Source: a virus
Direction: 5' to 3' (one strand)
Virus record (IMG/VR): IMGVR_UViG_3300018432_000020
Span: 1 to 45,400 of that record
DNA length: 45,400 bases
Shown: positions 37,383-44,253 of the stretch, one piece after another
Layout: the number at the start of each line of letters is the position of its first letter
How positions within the stretch are numbered: position 1 is the stretch's first letter
Notes under the pieces: model-generated
What the model was told of the DNA's origin: nothing
Database searches by the model: none
What the model saw: the letters and a program-made list of their open reading frames with translations, nothing else
Program-made: the position numbers and the translations under genes

Positions 37383-37897
37383 GGGCCGCCGGGGTGGACC
37401 CGTCCCTGTCCGCCACCGGCGTTGCCGCGGTGGACGGGTCCACCCGCACGGTCGGCGGCGCCGCGAAGGATGGTGACCGTCGGCTGGACGTGATCTACCG
37501 GGCGGTTCGCTCGGACTGCGCCGCTGCCGACTTCGTGCTCATCGAGGACCTGCCTGCCCACGCTCAGGCCGCCGGACTGACCGGACTCGCCGCCGGTGTG
37601 ACCCGGCTCGCGCTCCAGCACCAGGGCACGCCCTACCTCGCGGTTCCCCCGGCGACGCTCAAGAAGTTCGCCACCGGCAAGGGCAACGCGACCAAGGCCG
37701 ACATGCGCATGGCGCTGTACACCCGCACCAGCGTGGACCTGCGCGACGACAACCAGGTAGACGCGGCCTGGCTGCGCTACCTCGCCCTGGACGTGGCCGG
37801 CTTGCCAGTCGTCCAGGTACCGCAGGCTCACCGTGGAGCGGGCTACCTTGCGCTGGCCGCCCAGGCGATCTCGGTCCTGGATCGAGTGGTGCTCTGA
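37379..37897 (+). CDS. RuvC-like Holliday-junction resolvase (172 aa)
   Basis: GTG at 37379 overlaps the previous stop. The RNase H-fold catalytic residues are visible: AAGVDPSLSATGVA (Asp7), FVLIEDLP (Glu56) and DDNQVDAAWL (Asp124/Asp128), with PPATLKKFATGKGNATKADM between them. It resolves branched DNA before packaging. It is the second gene of the rightward replication operon. Confidence 0.88.
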   Translation: MRAAGVDPSLSATGVAAVDGSTRTVGGAAKDGDRRLDVIYRAVRSDCAAADFVLIEDLPAHAQAAGLTGLAAGVTRLALQHQGTPYLAVPPATLKKFATGKGNATKADMRMALYTRTSVDLRDDNQVDAAWLRYLALDVAGLPVVQVPQAHRGAGYLALAAQAISVLDRVVL

Positions 37898-38220
37898 TGA
37901 CGCAGGAAGAGCTGCCGGCCGACCTCGTGGACCCGCTCCCGCCGCTCCCGCCGCCGCCGCTCTACTACGGCGCCACCGCCAGCAAGTACACCCCGGTCAA
38001 GGTCAAAGGCCGGCTGCACTGCACCGTCTGCGTCATCCTCGCCCACTCCGGCTACGACCTGCACGGGCCGCCCCGCCCGGCCGCATACCGACGCAAGGGA
38101 CCGATCGCCCGGGAGCCGGCGCTGGAGCTCTGCTACCAGCACAAGATCCAGTACGTGACCCGCGACAACGAGGCGCGGGAGAAGGCCCACCTCAAGCCGT
38201 TAGCAGGAGGAAGCGCATGA
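37897..38220 (+). CDS. Small protein with Cys/His motif (107 aa)
   Basis: ATG at 37897 overlaps the RuvC-like stop. A Pro-rich N-terminus precedes LHCTVCVILAHSGYD and LCYQHKIQ, where three Cys and two His could bind zinc. The C-terminus is charged and helical. It might be a DNA-binding helper; no family recognised. Confidence 0.75.
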   Translation: MTQEELPADLVDPLPPLPPPPLYYGATASKYTPVKVKGRLHCTVCVILAHSGYDLHGPPRPAAYRRKGPIAREPALELCYQHKIQYVTRDNEAREKAHLKPLAGGSA

Positions 38221-38537
38221 ACCGCCAGCTCGTCGCACTCGCCGCGGCGCTCGCCATCGTCGCCGCCACGGCGTCCGACTGCGAGGACTTCGCCACCACC
38301 GACACCACGGTCAGCGAGACGACCAACGAGCCGACCGCCGACTTCGAGGACATGACCCCGCCGGACGGCCCAGTCATGACCGTCACCGCGATCTACACCC
38401 GCAACGGCGAACGGTGCTTCGAGGCGCGCAACGCCGCCGAGAACCGCTTCTCCCGTTCCTGTGTGCCGTTGAACGGCCGCGCCGACGACATCGCCTGGGT
38501 GAGGAGCCAGCGCATCGGCCAGGCGGTGAAATACTGA
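38217..38537 (+). CDS. Secreted protein with two extra Cys (106 aa)
   Basis: ATG at 38217 with AGGAGGAAG just upstream. MNRQLVALAAALAIVAATAS is a clear signal peptide followed at once by DCEDF; the residue before Cys is Asp, so it is not a standard lipobox. The mature part is Thr/Asp/Glu-rich, then a folded end (MTVTAIYTRNGERCFEAR, RSCVPLNG). A secreted product in a replication operon is unexpected; a role in surface modification or exclusion is conceivable. Confidence 0.75.
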   Translation: MNRQLVALAAALAIVAATASDCEDFATTDTTVSETTNEPTADFEDMTPPDGPVMTVTAIYTRNGERCFEARNAAENRFSRSCVPLNGRADDIAWVRSQRIGQAVKY

Positions 38538-38830
38538 TGGCCCGCGACCCGCTGCAGGACGAAGTGGTCTACCGGGCCCGCGAGATCATCGCCGCCTGGG
38601 AGAACCCCGGTGCCAATCCGATGCTGCACCAGCGCGAGAAAGAGCGGCTCGGCGCGCACTGGCCGGCGCTCGCCCGGCGCATCAGCAACCTGCGCGGCGC
38701 GCTGGCCCAGCTCGACACCGGCCGCGCCGGCAGGATCGACAAGCCGTTCAACCCCACGACCCCCGGCACGCCGTTCGTCACCTCGGCGCGCCGGCTCGAC
38801 CGACCCGACCAGGAAGGCACCATCACATGA
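38537..38830 (+). CDS. Small basic hypothetical protein (97 aa)
   Basis: ATG at 38537 overlaps the previous stop. Charged helices (EVVYRAREIIAAWENPG, HQREKERLGAHWPALARR) are followed by a Pro/Thr-rich tail. Its stop overlaps the next ATG. No family recognised. Confidence 0.75.
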   Translation: MARDPLQDEVVYRAREIIAAWENPGANPMLHQREKERLGAHWPALARRISNLRGALAQLDTGRAGRIDKPFNPTTPGTPFVTSARRLDRPDQEGTIT

Positions 38831-38880
38831 TCACCACCGCGTTGTTCCTGCAGGCGCTGCGCAAGCGGCGGTCGGCATGA
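38827..38880 (+). CDS. 17-residue peptide gene upstream of ssb
   Basis: ATG at 38827 with AGGAAGG about 10 bases upstream encodes MITTALFLQALRKRRSA and ends in an ATGA overlap with ssb. The ssb start has no ribosome site of its own, so translation of this peptide may couple ssb expression to the upstream genes. The peptide is short, amphipathic and basic. Whether it has a function beyond coupling is unknown. Confidence 0.55.
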   Translation: MITTALFLQALRKRRSA

Positions 38881-39383
38881 ACTGCCAGGTCAGCGGCACC
38901 GCCCGCGTCGTCGCCGACCCGGAGATCCGCACCACCCCGAACGGCAAGCTGCTGTCCGAAGTCCGGCTCGCGATCTCCAACAGCACCCGCAGGCAGGACG
39001 GCAGCTACAAGGACAGCCCGGCCATCTGGGCGACGGCCACCCTCTGGGGGCAGATGGCCGAGAACGCCGCGGAGGTGCTGCGCCGCGGCGACGAGGTGAT
39101 TTTCGCCGGCCAGCTCGAGAAGGAGGAGTTCGACAAGAAGGACGGCACCAAGGGCGAGAAGCTGGTGATCAAGTTCGCGGAGATCGCGCCCAGCATCCGC
39201 CGCGGCGCCGTCGTCACCCGCGAGCAGGCCAACCCGCCGGCCGCGCCCCGTTCTGACAACCGGACCGCCCAGCGCCCGCCGGCCGCCCGTCCACAGGCTT
39301 CTGCACCGCCTGTGGACGACCCGTGGGCCGCGCCGGCGCCGGCCTCGTTTGTCGGTGCGGGGGCCGATGAGCCGCCGTTCTAG
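38877..39383 (+). CDS. ssb: Single-stranded DNA-binding protein (168 aa)
   Basis: ATG at 38877. The OB-fold start MNCQVSGTARVVADPEIRTT, then EVRLAISNSTRRQ, IWATATLWGQMAENAAEVLR and GDEVIFAGQLEKEE are typical of bacterial and phage SSB. A Pro/Ala-rich linker leads to the conserved acidic tail ADEPPF, which recruits helicase, polymerase and recombination partners. A dispersed TTCTGACA site lies in the linker DNA. Length is normal. Confidence 0.94.
   Translation: MNCQVSGTARVVADPEIRTTPNGKLLSEVRLAISNSTRRQDGSYKDSPAIWATATLWGQMAENAAEVLRRGDEVIFAGQLEKEEFDKKDGTKGEKLVIKFAEIAPSIRRGAVVTREQANPPAAPRSDNRTAQRPPAARPQASAPPVDDPWAAPAPASFVGAGADEPPF
39251..39262 (+). repeat. Dispersed TCTGACA site 10
   Basis: TTCTGACAACCG in the ssb linker, encoding RSDNR. 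Only a GTT-CTGAC-AAC core is symmetric here; longer arms are absent. Confidence 0.5.
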
Positions 39384-39407
39384 GCACTAGGGTCCAGACA
39401 GCGAGAA

Positions 39408-39431
39408 GCCCCCGGCCGACCAACCGGGGGC
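39408..39431 (+). terminator. Terminator-like hairpin after ssb
   Basis: GCCCCCGG (39408-39415) pairs with CCGGGGGC (39424-39431) around an 8-nt loop, 25 bp after the ssb stop. Confidence 0.65.
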
Positions 39432-39471
39432 GATCTCCGAGCAGTAGGCGCGCACCGACCAGGAGCACAAC

Positions 39472-39515
39472 CACAACCGTGGGTGACTGTACCCACCCCG
39501 GTTGTGCTAACACAA
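39472..39515. promoter_or_regulatory. Nested palindromes before the initiator gene
   Basis: CACAACC (39472-39478) pairs with GGTTGTG (39500-39506). Inside is the perfect GTGGGT/ACCCAC palindrome (39479-39496), and TTGTG/CACAA (39502-39515) follows. This is likely an operator or attenuator controlling the initiator at 39535; a clear -35/-10 pair is not seen. Confidence 0.6.
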
Positions 39516-39534
39516 TCGGAAGGAACAGTCCGGA

Positions 39535-40374
39535 ATGAACGAATCCGACCAGCCCGTCCAGATCACCAGCGAGATCGGCCCGTGGGCCATGGTCCCCATC
39601 TGGGTGCTGGACAAGAAGCTGAGCGGCGGCGAGCTCGCCACCTACGTGGCCCTGCGCTCGTTCGCAGACCGCACCAACAACGCCCGGCCGTACACCCGCA
39701 CCATCGCGCTGCGGGCCAACGTCTCGCAGCGCACCGCCGAGCGCGCGATCGACCGGCTGCGCGAGCTCGGCATGATCATCACCCAACGGAAGCACCGGCC
39801 CGACGGCTCGATCGCCGGCCTCTCGTTCCACCTCGTGGACCGCGACCCCGGCTCGTACGGAGCTCGCGCCGTGTCGGTACCCCCCGTCACCGGTGTCGGT
39901 ACCCCTCCCGTCACGGGTGACGGAACCCTCCCGTCACGGGTGACGGAGCAGGAACACACCAGTGAACACACCAGTAAGAACACACCAGGAAAGCAAGAGC
40001 CCGCGCGTGCGAGCGATGTCGGTACCCCCCTCGCTGTCGCCCCTTCGGTGCGTCCTTCCGGCTCGACCCCAACGGAAGACGAACTACGCGCCGACGAGGA
40101 GGTGCGACGAGAGTCGGGTAGCCGCCGCACCAGCATGTTGGTGGCCCAGGTGCTCGAGGCGAACCGCGGCCGGCTGTCGATCGCGCCGGACTCGCTCGGC
40201 CGGCTGCTCCGGACCGCGATGGACAACAGCGTGCCGCCGTGGGTGATCCGGCGCGCGGTGACCGCGGTACTGGAGGCCGGCGACGACCTGGCGCCGTGGA
40301 CGCTGCAGAAGGCGGTGGCGAAGGTGACGAAGCCGGCGCCGCGCTCCGGCTGGTCGTACGTGGAGGGCCAGTGA
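39535..40374 (+). CDS. Winged-helix replication initiator (lambda O-like organisation, 279 aa)
   Basis: ATG at 39535. Residues about 10-110 form a helix-turn-helix domain: WVLDKKLSGGELATYVALR, RTIALRANVSQRTAERAIDRL and LGMIITQRKHRPDG. A Thr/Ser/Pro-rich, flexible middle encoded by repeats follows, and then a C-terminal helical domain (RLLRTAMDNSVPPWVIRRA) of the sort that contacts a helicase or loader. The DnaB/RepA-like ATPase is encoded just downstream. As in lambda O, the repeats inside the gene probably mark the origin. Confidence 0.82.
   Translation: MNESDQPVQITSEIGPWAMVPIWVLDKKLSGGELATYVALRSFADRTNNARPYTRTIALRANVSQRTAERAIDRLRELGMIITQRKHRPDGSIAGLSFHLVDRDPGSYGARAVSVPPVTGVGTPPVTGDGTLPSRVTEQEHTSEHTSKNTPGKQEPARASDVGTPLAVAPSVRPSGSTPTEDELRADEEVRRESGSRRTSMLVAQVLEANRGRLSIAPDSLGRLLRTAMDNSVPPWVIRRAVTAVLEAGDDLAPWTLQKAVAKVTKPAPRSGWSYVEGQ
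39871..39989. other. Iteron cluster, probable origin of replication
   Basis: Two repeat families lie in the initiator gene. The first has three units of about 21-24 bp (from 39871, 39892 and 39916) containing GTCGGTACCCC or GACGGAACCC with CCGTCAC, plus a partial fourth at 39939; another GTCGGTACCCCCC is at 40018. The second, GAACACACCAGT, occurs at 39952-39963, 39964-39975 and, with one change, 39978-39989. An AT-richer stretch follows. The arrangement matches iterons plus unwinding region of lambda-like origins. Confidence 0.7.
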
Positions 40375-40541
40375 GCACCGAGCTGCCCCCGATGGGGCAC
40401 TGCCGCCGCTGGGTCGTCATCACCACCGATTCGACCGTCACCGCTACGTGGTGCGCGGCACCGGGCGCGAGGTTGTATCCGCTGGGGTGGCGCTGCAAGG
40501 AACACCGACCGACCAAGAACGCCGGGGGGAACGTCGCATGA
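40371..40541 (+). CDS. Small Cys/His-rich protein (56 aa)
   Basis: GTG at 40371 overlaps the initiator stop. MGHCRRW, TWCAAPG and RCKEH provide three Cys and His residues for a possible zinc site. It lies between initiator and helicase, with ATGA coupling to the latter, so it may help assemble the replication complex. No family recognised. Confidence 0.72.
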   Translation: MSTELPPMGHCRRWVVITTDSTVTATWCAAPGARLYPLGWRCKEHRPTKNAGGNVA

Positions 40542-41869
40542 AGATCGAAAACGGCAGTGAGCAGGCCGTGCTGGGTCGCTGTCTGGCCGAGCCGGGCGAC
40601 ATCGCGGAGCTGTTGCGCCTGCTTGAGCCGCACATGTTCGCCCAGCCGGGCAACGGCTCGCTGGCCGCGCTGATGCGTTCCATGGACGCGGAGGCGATCC
40701 CGGTGGACGCGAGCACGGTGCTGTCCCGGGTGATGCAGCGCGAGGAGCTGGTGCGGATGCTGGGCGACCAGCCCGGCCCGTACCTGAATCAGCTCCAGTT
40801 CCTTGCGGCCGCACACACTTTGGAGGCGGCGCGCTGGCACGCCGGCCTGGTCCGGACCGCCTACGCGGAGTCGATGCTCGCCGAGCGCCTGAGCGGCGCT
40901 GGGGAGTCGTTGGCGGCCGGGCGGACGGATGTGCCCGGGGCGGTGCTCGCGGCCGCTCAGGCGCTCGATGAGGCCGAGGAGCTGGCCGCCGGCGTCGGCG
41001 GCGCCAGGGTCCGGACGGCGACGGACCTGCTGGCGACGGATCCGCCGATCGACTGGCTGATCCCGGGTCTCCTGGCCCGGCGCGAACGGGTGATGCTCAC
41101 CGGCGGCGAGGGACTGGGGAAGTCGGAGCTGCTGGTGATGCTCGGGGTGTGCGCGGCGGCCGGCGTGCAGCCGTGGACGGGCGAGCAGCACGAGCCGTTG
41201 CGGGTGCTGCACCTGGACCTGGAGAACGACCGGGACCAGCTGCGCCGCCGCTACCGCCGGATCATCACGGCGATGGAGCGCAACGCCGAGCTGGACCGGG
41301 ACCGGCTCATGGTGGAGACGATGGAGGCGGGGATCGACCTGACCCGCTCGGACGACATCGTGCGGCTGCACCGGCTGCTGGCCGCCGCGGCGCCGCACAT
41401 CCTGATCATCGGCCCGCTCTACAAGATGCACCGGGCGAACATCAACGACGAGCAGGCCGCCCGCGGCCTCGTGCACACGCTGGACGAGGTGCGGGTCCGG
41501 CACGACGTGGCCATCCTGACCGAGGCGCATCCGGGGCTGTCCCAGGGCGACGACGGCGCGCGGGCGATGCGGCCGCGCGGCAGCTCGCTGTTCCTGGGGT
41601 GGCCGAACGTCGGCTTCGGGCTGCGGAAGAACGCGGACGCCGGCAACGAGTTCCCGCCGCGCCAGCTGGACCTGGTGCCGTGGCGGGGGAACCGGGAGGC
41701 CCGGGACTGGCCGGACGGGCTGCTGCGGGCCCGCTCGAGCCGGGAGTGGCCGGCGCTGCCGTTCCTGCCGTACTGGGCGCCGGGCAACAGCCCGTCGGAC
41801 CGGGCCGAGCGGGAGCAGGTGGAACGGGACGTGGAGGCGGCCCGGCGCGCGTTTGGGGGTGGGTCGTGA
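40538..41869 (+). CDS. DnaB-N/RepA-type replicative ATPase (443 aa)
   Basis: ATG at 40538. Residues 1-150 look like a DnaB N-terminal domain (SEQAVLGRCLAEPGDIAELL). Then a RecA-like motor of the AAA_25/RepA kind: Walker A GGEGLGKS (residues 189-196), VLHLDLENDRDQLRRR and the strand HILIIGPLYKM, where Gly-Pro takes the place of the usual Asp-Pro. It is probably the phage's replicative helicase or helicase loader, acting with the initiator upstream. Confidence 0.85.
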   Translation: MKIENGSEQAVLGRCLAEPGDIAELLRLLEPHMFAQPGNGSLAALMRSMDAEAIPVDASTVLSRVMQREELVRMLGDQPGPYLNQLQFLAAAHTLEAARWHAGLVRTAYAESMLAERLSGAGESLAAGRTDVPGAVLAAAQALDEAEELAAGVGGARVRTATDLLATDPPIDWLIPGLLARRERVMLTGGEGLGKSELLVMLGVCAAAGVQPWTGEQHEPLRVLHLDLENDRDQLRRRYRRIITAMERNAELDRDRLMVETMEAGIDLTRSDDIVRLHRLLAAAAPHILIIGPLYKMHRANINDEQAARGLVHTLDEVRVRHDVAILTEAHPGLSQGDDGARAMRPRGSSLFLGWPNVGFGLRKNADAGNEFPPRQLDLVPWRGNREARDWPDGLLRARSSREWPALPFLPYWAPGNSPSDRAEREQVERDVEAARRAFGGGS

Positions 41870-42072
41870 GCGAGACCTGGGACTGCCTGCGTCCGCCGCC
41901 GGAGAACACCCCGGACCGCGAGGTGTACGACACGTTCGCGCAGTGGCTGCGGGAGATCGCCACGCGGGGGATGCCCGCGACGGCGGCCGACCCGGCGTGG
42001 ACGGACTGGCTGCGCGGTGAACCCGACTTCGTGGCGCCGGCGCCGTGGGTCGGATGCGAGGTGCCGTCGTGA
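41866..42072 (+). CDS. Small acidic protein (68 aa)
   Basis: GTG at 41866 overlaps the helicase stop, and its own stop overlaps the next GTG. The product (VSETWDCLRPPPEN start) is Trp/Asp/Pro-rich. No family recognised. Confidence 0.72.
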   Translation: MSETWDCLRPPPENTPDREVYDTFAQWLREIATRGMPATAADPAWTDWLRGEPDFVAPAPWVGCEVPS

Positions 42073-42641
42073 GCCGGGTGCCGGTGTCGCAGGGCCCGCA
42101 CCACGACGGCCGCCCGCGGCTGCTGGTGACCGGCTCGCGGCTTCTGACACGCGAGCGGCACGCGGACGCCGTCCAGCAGGGGCTGGTGTTCTGCGGGAAG
42201 CTGCTCGGCCGGGAGGCCGTGCTCGTGCACGGCGACTGCGCGCCGCGCGTCTACCGGGACCGGCCGGGCTCGCCCCGGCACGACGGGCTCGATCGCCTCG
42301 CCCGGGATCAGTGGTTGCGCTGGGGCCTGGATCAGCTCGCGTACCCGGCGGACTGGGCCGGGCAGGGTGTCGCGGCCGGGCACATCCGCAACGAGGCGAT
42401 GGTGCGCGACCTCGGCATGGGCCCGGCGATCTGCATGGCCTGGCCGCACCCGGACCCCGCCGTGCGTTCGGGCGGCACCTGGGACTGCGTGCGGCGCGCG
42501 CTGGCCGCGAGCGTCACGGTGCTGTCGGGCTGGACGTGCACGCCGATCCTGTCCGCACCGGACCCGGCCGACCTGCCCCCGCGGCCCCCGCCGGGGATGC
42601 TCCCCCACCACGCGAACCCCCGAAGGGAGGTTGCACAGTGA
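42069..42641 (+). CDS. SLOG/DUF2493-like Rossmann protein (190 aa)
   Basis: GTG at 42069. RLLVTGSRLLTRE, then AVLVHGDCAPRV and later GHIRNEAMVRD follow the pattern of YspA/DUF2493 proteins of the SLOG superfamily, which bind nucleotides or nucleotide-like signals. A role as nucleotide sensor in replication or defence is an inference. A dispersed site lies at 42142-42153. The tail is Pro-rich. Confidence 0.75.
   Translation: MSRVPVSQGPHHDGRPRLLVTGSRLLTRERHADAVQQGLVFCGKLLGREAVLVHGDCAPRVYRDRPGSPRHDGLDRLARDQWLRWGLDQLAYPADWAGQGVAAGHIRNEAMVRDLGMGPAICMAWPHPDPAVRSGGTWDCVRRALAASVTVLSGWTCTPILSAPDPADLPPRPPPGMLPHHANPRREVAQ
42133..42156 (+). repeat. Hairpin with TTCTGACA (site 11)
   Basis: GCTCGCG (42133-42139) pairs perfectly with CGCGAGC (42150-42156) around the loop GCTTCTGACA. 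The 3' arm is not CCCG but CGCG, and the 5' arm has changed to match. Located in the SLOG gene. Confidence 0.7.
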
Positions 42642-42751
42642 AGCGTTTCATCGCCGGCCTGCTCATCGGCGGGATCGTGCTCGGCCCGCTCGCCGTGGCG
42701 TTCGCGCCCGCGGCGTCCGCGTCGTGCGCGTCCTGCCACGGCGGGATCTAG
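42638..42751 (+). CDS. Tiny secreted peptide with CxxCH (37 aa)
   Basis: GTG at 42638 behind a strong GGGAGG at eight bases. VKRFIAGLLIGGIVLGPLAV is a signal peptide and AFAPAASAS a probable cleavage region, leaving CASCHGGI. CASCH fits the CxxCH haem-attachment pattern, but the chain is far too short for a cytochrome; a disulfide peptide or metal-binding peptide is as likely. Its end overlaps the convergent HNH gene by four bases. Confidence 0.68.
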   Translation: MKRFIAGLLIGGIVLGPLAVAFAPAASASCASCHGGI

Positions 42752-43044
42752 CGGGAAGCGAGCCGGCGGCGCAGGTTGCCGACCGTGGCGTGCCGGCTCG
42801 CGCTCAGGTTCGTCAGGTTCGACCGGGAGTTGTTCGTCTTGTTCCGGTCCTGGTGGTCCACCTGCTGGCCGGGCCCCGGCTTCGCTACGTGGCGGTGCTC
42901 GTATGCCTCCACGTACTGCCGGGGCCCGGTCTGCCAACGCCGGCGCAGGTAGCCGGCGGCGTTCTTGTACGTGCCGACCATCCGGGCGCCGGCCGGCGGG
43001 GTCTGGCCGGCCTTGAGCTGTCGGATCGAGTTAGCGGCCGGCAC
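42748..43044 (-). CDS. HNH endonuclease (98 aa)
   Basis: GTG at 43044 with GAGG about eight bases upstream; TTG 43056 is a longer alternative. QQVDHQDRNKTNNSRSNLTN is the central motif of HNH homing-type nucleases (DH then N-x3-NL), followed by the basic SRHATVGNLRRRL. Free-standing HNH genes are common mobile inserts in phages. Here it closes the leftward operon that starts at 44147. Confidence 0.85.
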   Translation of the reverse strand: MPAANSIRQLKAGQTPPAGARMVGTYKNAAGYLRRRWQTGPRQYVEAYEHRHVAKPGPGQQVDHQDRNKTNNSRSNLTNLSASRHATVGNLRRRLASR

Positions 43045-43174
43045 GCTGCACCTCAATGTCCCGCCGAACGGCGACCTGCTCCCGGCGCTTCATGGTGCGC
43101 GCGTCGTAGCCGGAGAGGCAGCACCCGCACCGCGCCCACGTGCCGGGGTGTACCCGGCCCAGCATCCGAGCCAT
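43031..43174 (-). CDS. Small basic protein with Cys knuckle (47 aa)
   Basis: ATG at 43174; the frame runs to TAA at 43031 and overlaps the HNH start. ARCGCCLSGYDA provides a CxCC knuckle, and the rest is strongly basic (TMKRREQVAVRRDIEVQR). It could bind nucleic acid. No clear ribosome site is seen, so the call rests on codon bias and overlap. Confidence 0.5.
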   Translation of the reverse strand: MARMLGRVHPGTWARCGCCLSGYDARTMKRREQVAVRRDIEVQRAGR

Positions 43175-43255
43175 GGCCTGATCATGCCGCAGGCCCGGCC
43201 GCCGCGGGTGCGACGTGCCGGGCCTGCGTGGAGGCGGGTCAGTACCAGCCGGAGC

Positions 43256-43378
43256 TCATCCGCCCACCACCTTCCAGATGATGAACGCGACGGGCAGGGC
43301 GTGGAACGCGGCGAGGAACACCGCGCCGGACAGGCGGCTGCCGAGCGGCACCCGGGTGGCCAGGGTCGGGGCGCTCAT
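43256..43378 (-). CDS. Small membrane protein (40 aa)
   Basis: ATG at 43378 overlaps the previous stop (ATGA). One hydrophobic segment (LSGAVFLAAFHALPVAFIIW) follows a short basic N-terminus. It is coupled to the upstream gene. Role unknown. Confidence 0.68.
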   Translation of the reverse strand: MSAPTLATRVPLGSRLSGAVFLAAFHALPVAFIIWKVVGG

Positions 43379-43764
43379 GCCGGGGTCCGGCGCAGCAGGA
43401 CGGCCGGGCCGCGGGCCCGGATGCCGTAGACGTCCTCGATGGAGAGCGCCCGGCGCCGGTCGTTCAGCTCGCCCACTTCGTCCACGCCGAGCTCGAGCAG
43501 GTCGTACGCGGCCATGCCGGTCAGGTCGTCCACGCCGGAGAGCACCCAGAGGCTGGGGCCATCCTCGTCGTCGTCCAGGATCCAGGCGGACGCCTCGATC
43601 ACGTCGCCCAGCGCGTCGGCCAGCTCGCCGTGGGCGTCGGCCAGCGCCCCGACCAAGGAGACCGCCGTCTTGCCGCTGACGCGGCGGGCGGTGATCTTGC
43701 GGATGTCGGTCAGGATCTCGGTCACGGTGCGGGGCACGGCGGTCTCCTCGGTCGGGGTGGTCAT
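43375..43764 (-). CDS. Acidic hypothetical protein (129 aa)
   Basis: ATG at 43764 overlaps the stop of the first gene in the operon. The product (MTTPTEETAVPRTVTEILTD start) is helical with acidic loops (ASAWILDDDEDGPSLWVLSG, LLELGVDEVGELND). The charge pattern resembles DNA-mimic or inhibitor proteins, but no family is recognised. Confidence 0.75.
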   Translation of the reverse strand: MTTPTEETAVPRTVTEILTDIRKITARRVSGKTAVSLVGALADAHGELADALGDVIEASAWILDDDEDGPSLWVLSGVDDLTGMAAYDLLELGVDEVGELNDRRRALSIEDVYGIRARGPAVLLRRTPA

Positions 43765-44147
43765 CGGGTGGCGTGCGCGATGAGCTGCGCGCCGAGCTGC
43801 AGGGCCTGTGCCCTGCTGACGTAGGCCGACGCGCGGCCGTCCAGACCGATGAACGCCAGCCCTCGCGCATCGCCGTGGATCTCCGTACCGACGTGCGCGC
43901 TGACGTCGCCCTCGTCCTGCAGCAGCACGGTCGCGGTGGGGATGTCCTCCGGCCGGCGGTCGTCCGGCAAGCTGGCCAGGGCCTCGCCCAGCTCGCGGTA
44001 GACGGTGCGGGCCTGGTCGACGGTGTACGTGGAGCCGCTGGTCCAGAGCTTCGCCACGCCGTCTTGACCGGCAATCTGGATCTCCGGCCCGTCATTGCCG
44101 TTGAAGACGTCGACCGCCTCGCCGCGGTACTGCTCGGTGCTGGTCAT
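43761..44147 (-). CDS. Hypothetical protein, first gene of right cassette operon (128 aa)
   Basis: ATG at 44147 with GAGAGG about nine bases upstream and about 30 nt below the promoter at 44178-44206. The product (MTSTEQYRGEAVDVFNG start) has strand pairs (PEIQIAGQDGVAKLW, RGLAFIGLDGRASAYVS) and helices, a small alpha/beta fold. An upstream in-frame extension to 44231 would run through the promoter and was not used. Function unknown. Confidence 0.78.
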   Translation of the reverse strand: MTSTEQYRGEAVDVFNGNDGPEIQIAGQDGVAKLWTSGSTYTVDQARTVYRELGEALASLPDDRRPEDIPTATVLLQDEGDVSAHVGTEIHGDARGLAFIGLDGRASAYVSRAQALQLGAQLIAHATR

Positions 44148-44177
44148 CGGGGTGTCCCTCTCGGTCGGTGTAGGTAC

Positions 44178-44206
44178 ACCATATCTGGCGTCATGTGCGG
44201 TGTCAA
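44178..44206 (-). promoter_or_regulatory. Right-hand cassette promoter
   Basis: Leftward -35 TTGACA (44201-44206), 17-bp spacer with ATGACGCCAGA, -10 TATGGT (44178-44183). TGAC boxes are 12 bp apart. The leader repeats TACACCGACCGAGA. It is the same design as P1-P5, 40 kb away in the window, and drives the 44147 operon. Confidence 0.85.
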
Positions 44207-44222
44207 GCGGTGAGTCTCCCGG

Positions 44223-44234
44223 ATCTGACACCCG
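44223..44234 (+). repeat. Dispersed TCTGACACCC site 12
   Basis: ATCTGACACCCG between the right-hand cassette promoter and the GTG at 44254. A TACCCT -10-like hexamer (44242-44247) follows, seven bases before the GTG, hinting at a leaderless transcript controlled by this site. Confidence 0.6.
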
Positions 44235-44253
44235 AACGGGTTACCCTGCCCGC

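Noticed and set aside
42720-42751. CxxCH as a cytochrome c
   Set aside because: The mature chain has about eight to fifteen residues and no axial ligand or fold; only the motif is reported.
44148-44231. N-terminal extension of the gene starting at 44147
   Set aside because: It would translate the -10 and -35 of a well-matched promoter; the ATG at 44147 has a ribosome site.
44225-44247. CTGACA and TACCCT as a -35/-10 pair
   Set aside because: Only 11 bp separate them; the TACCCT alone may still act as a -10.
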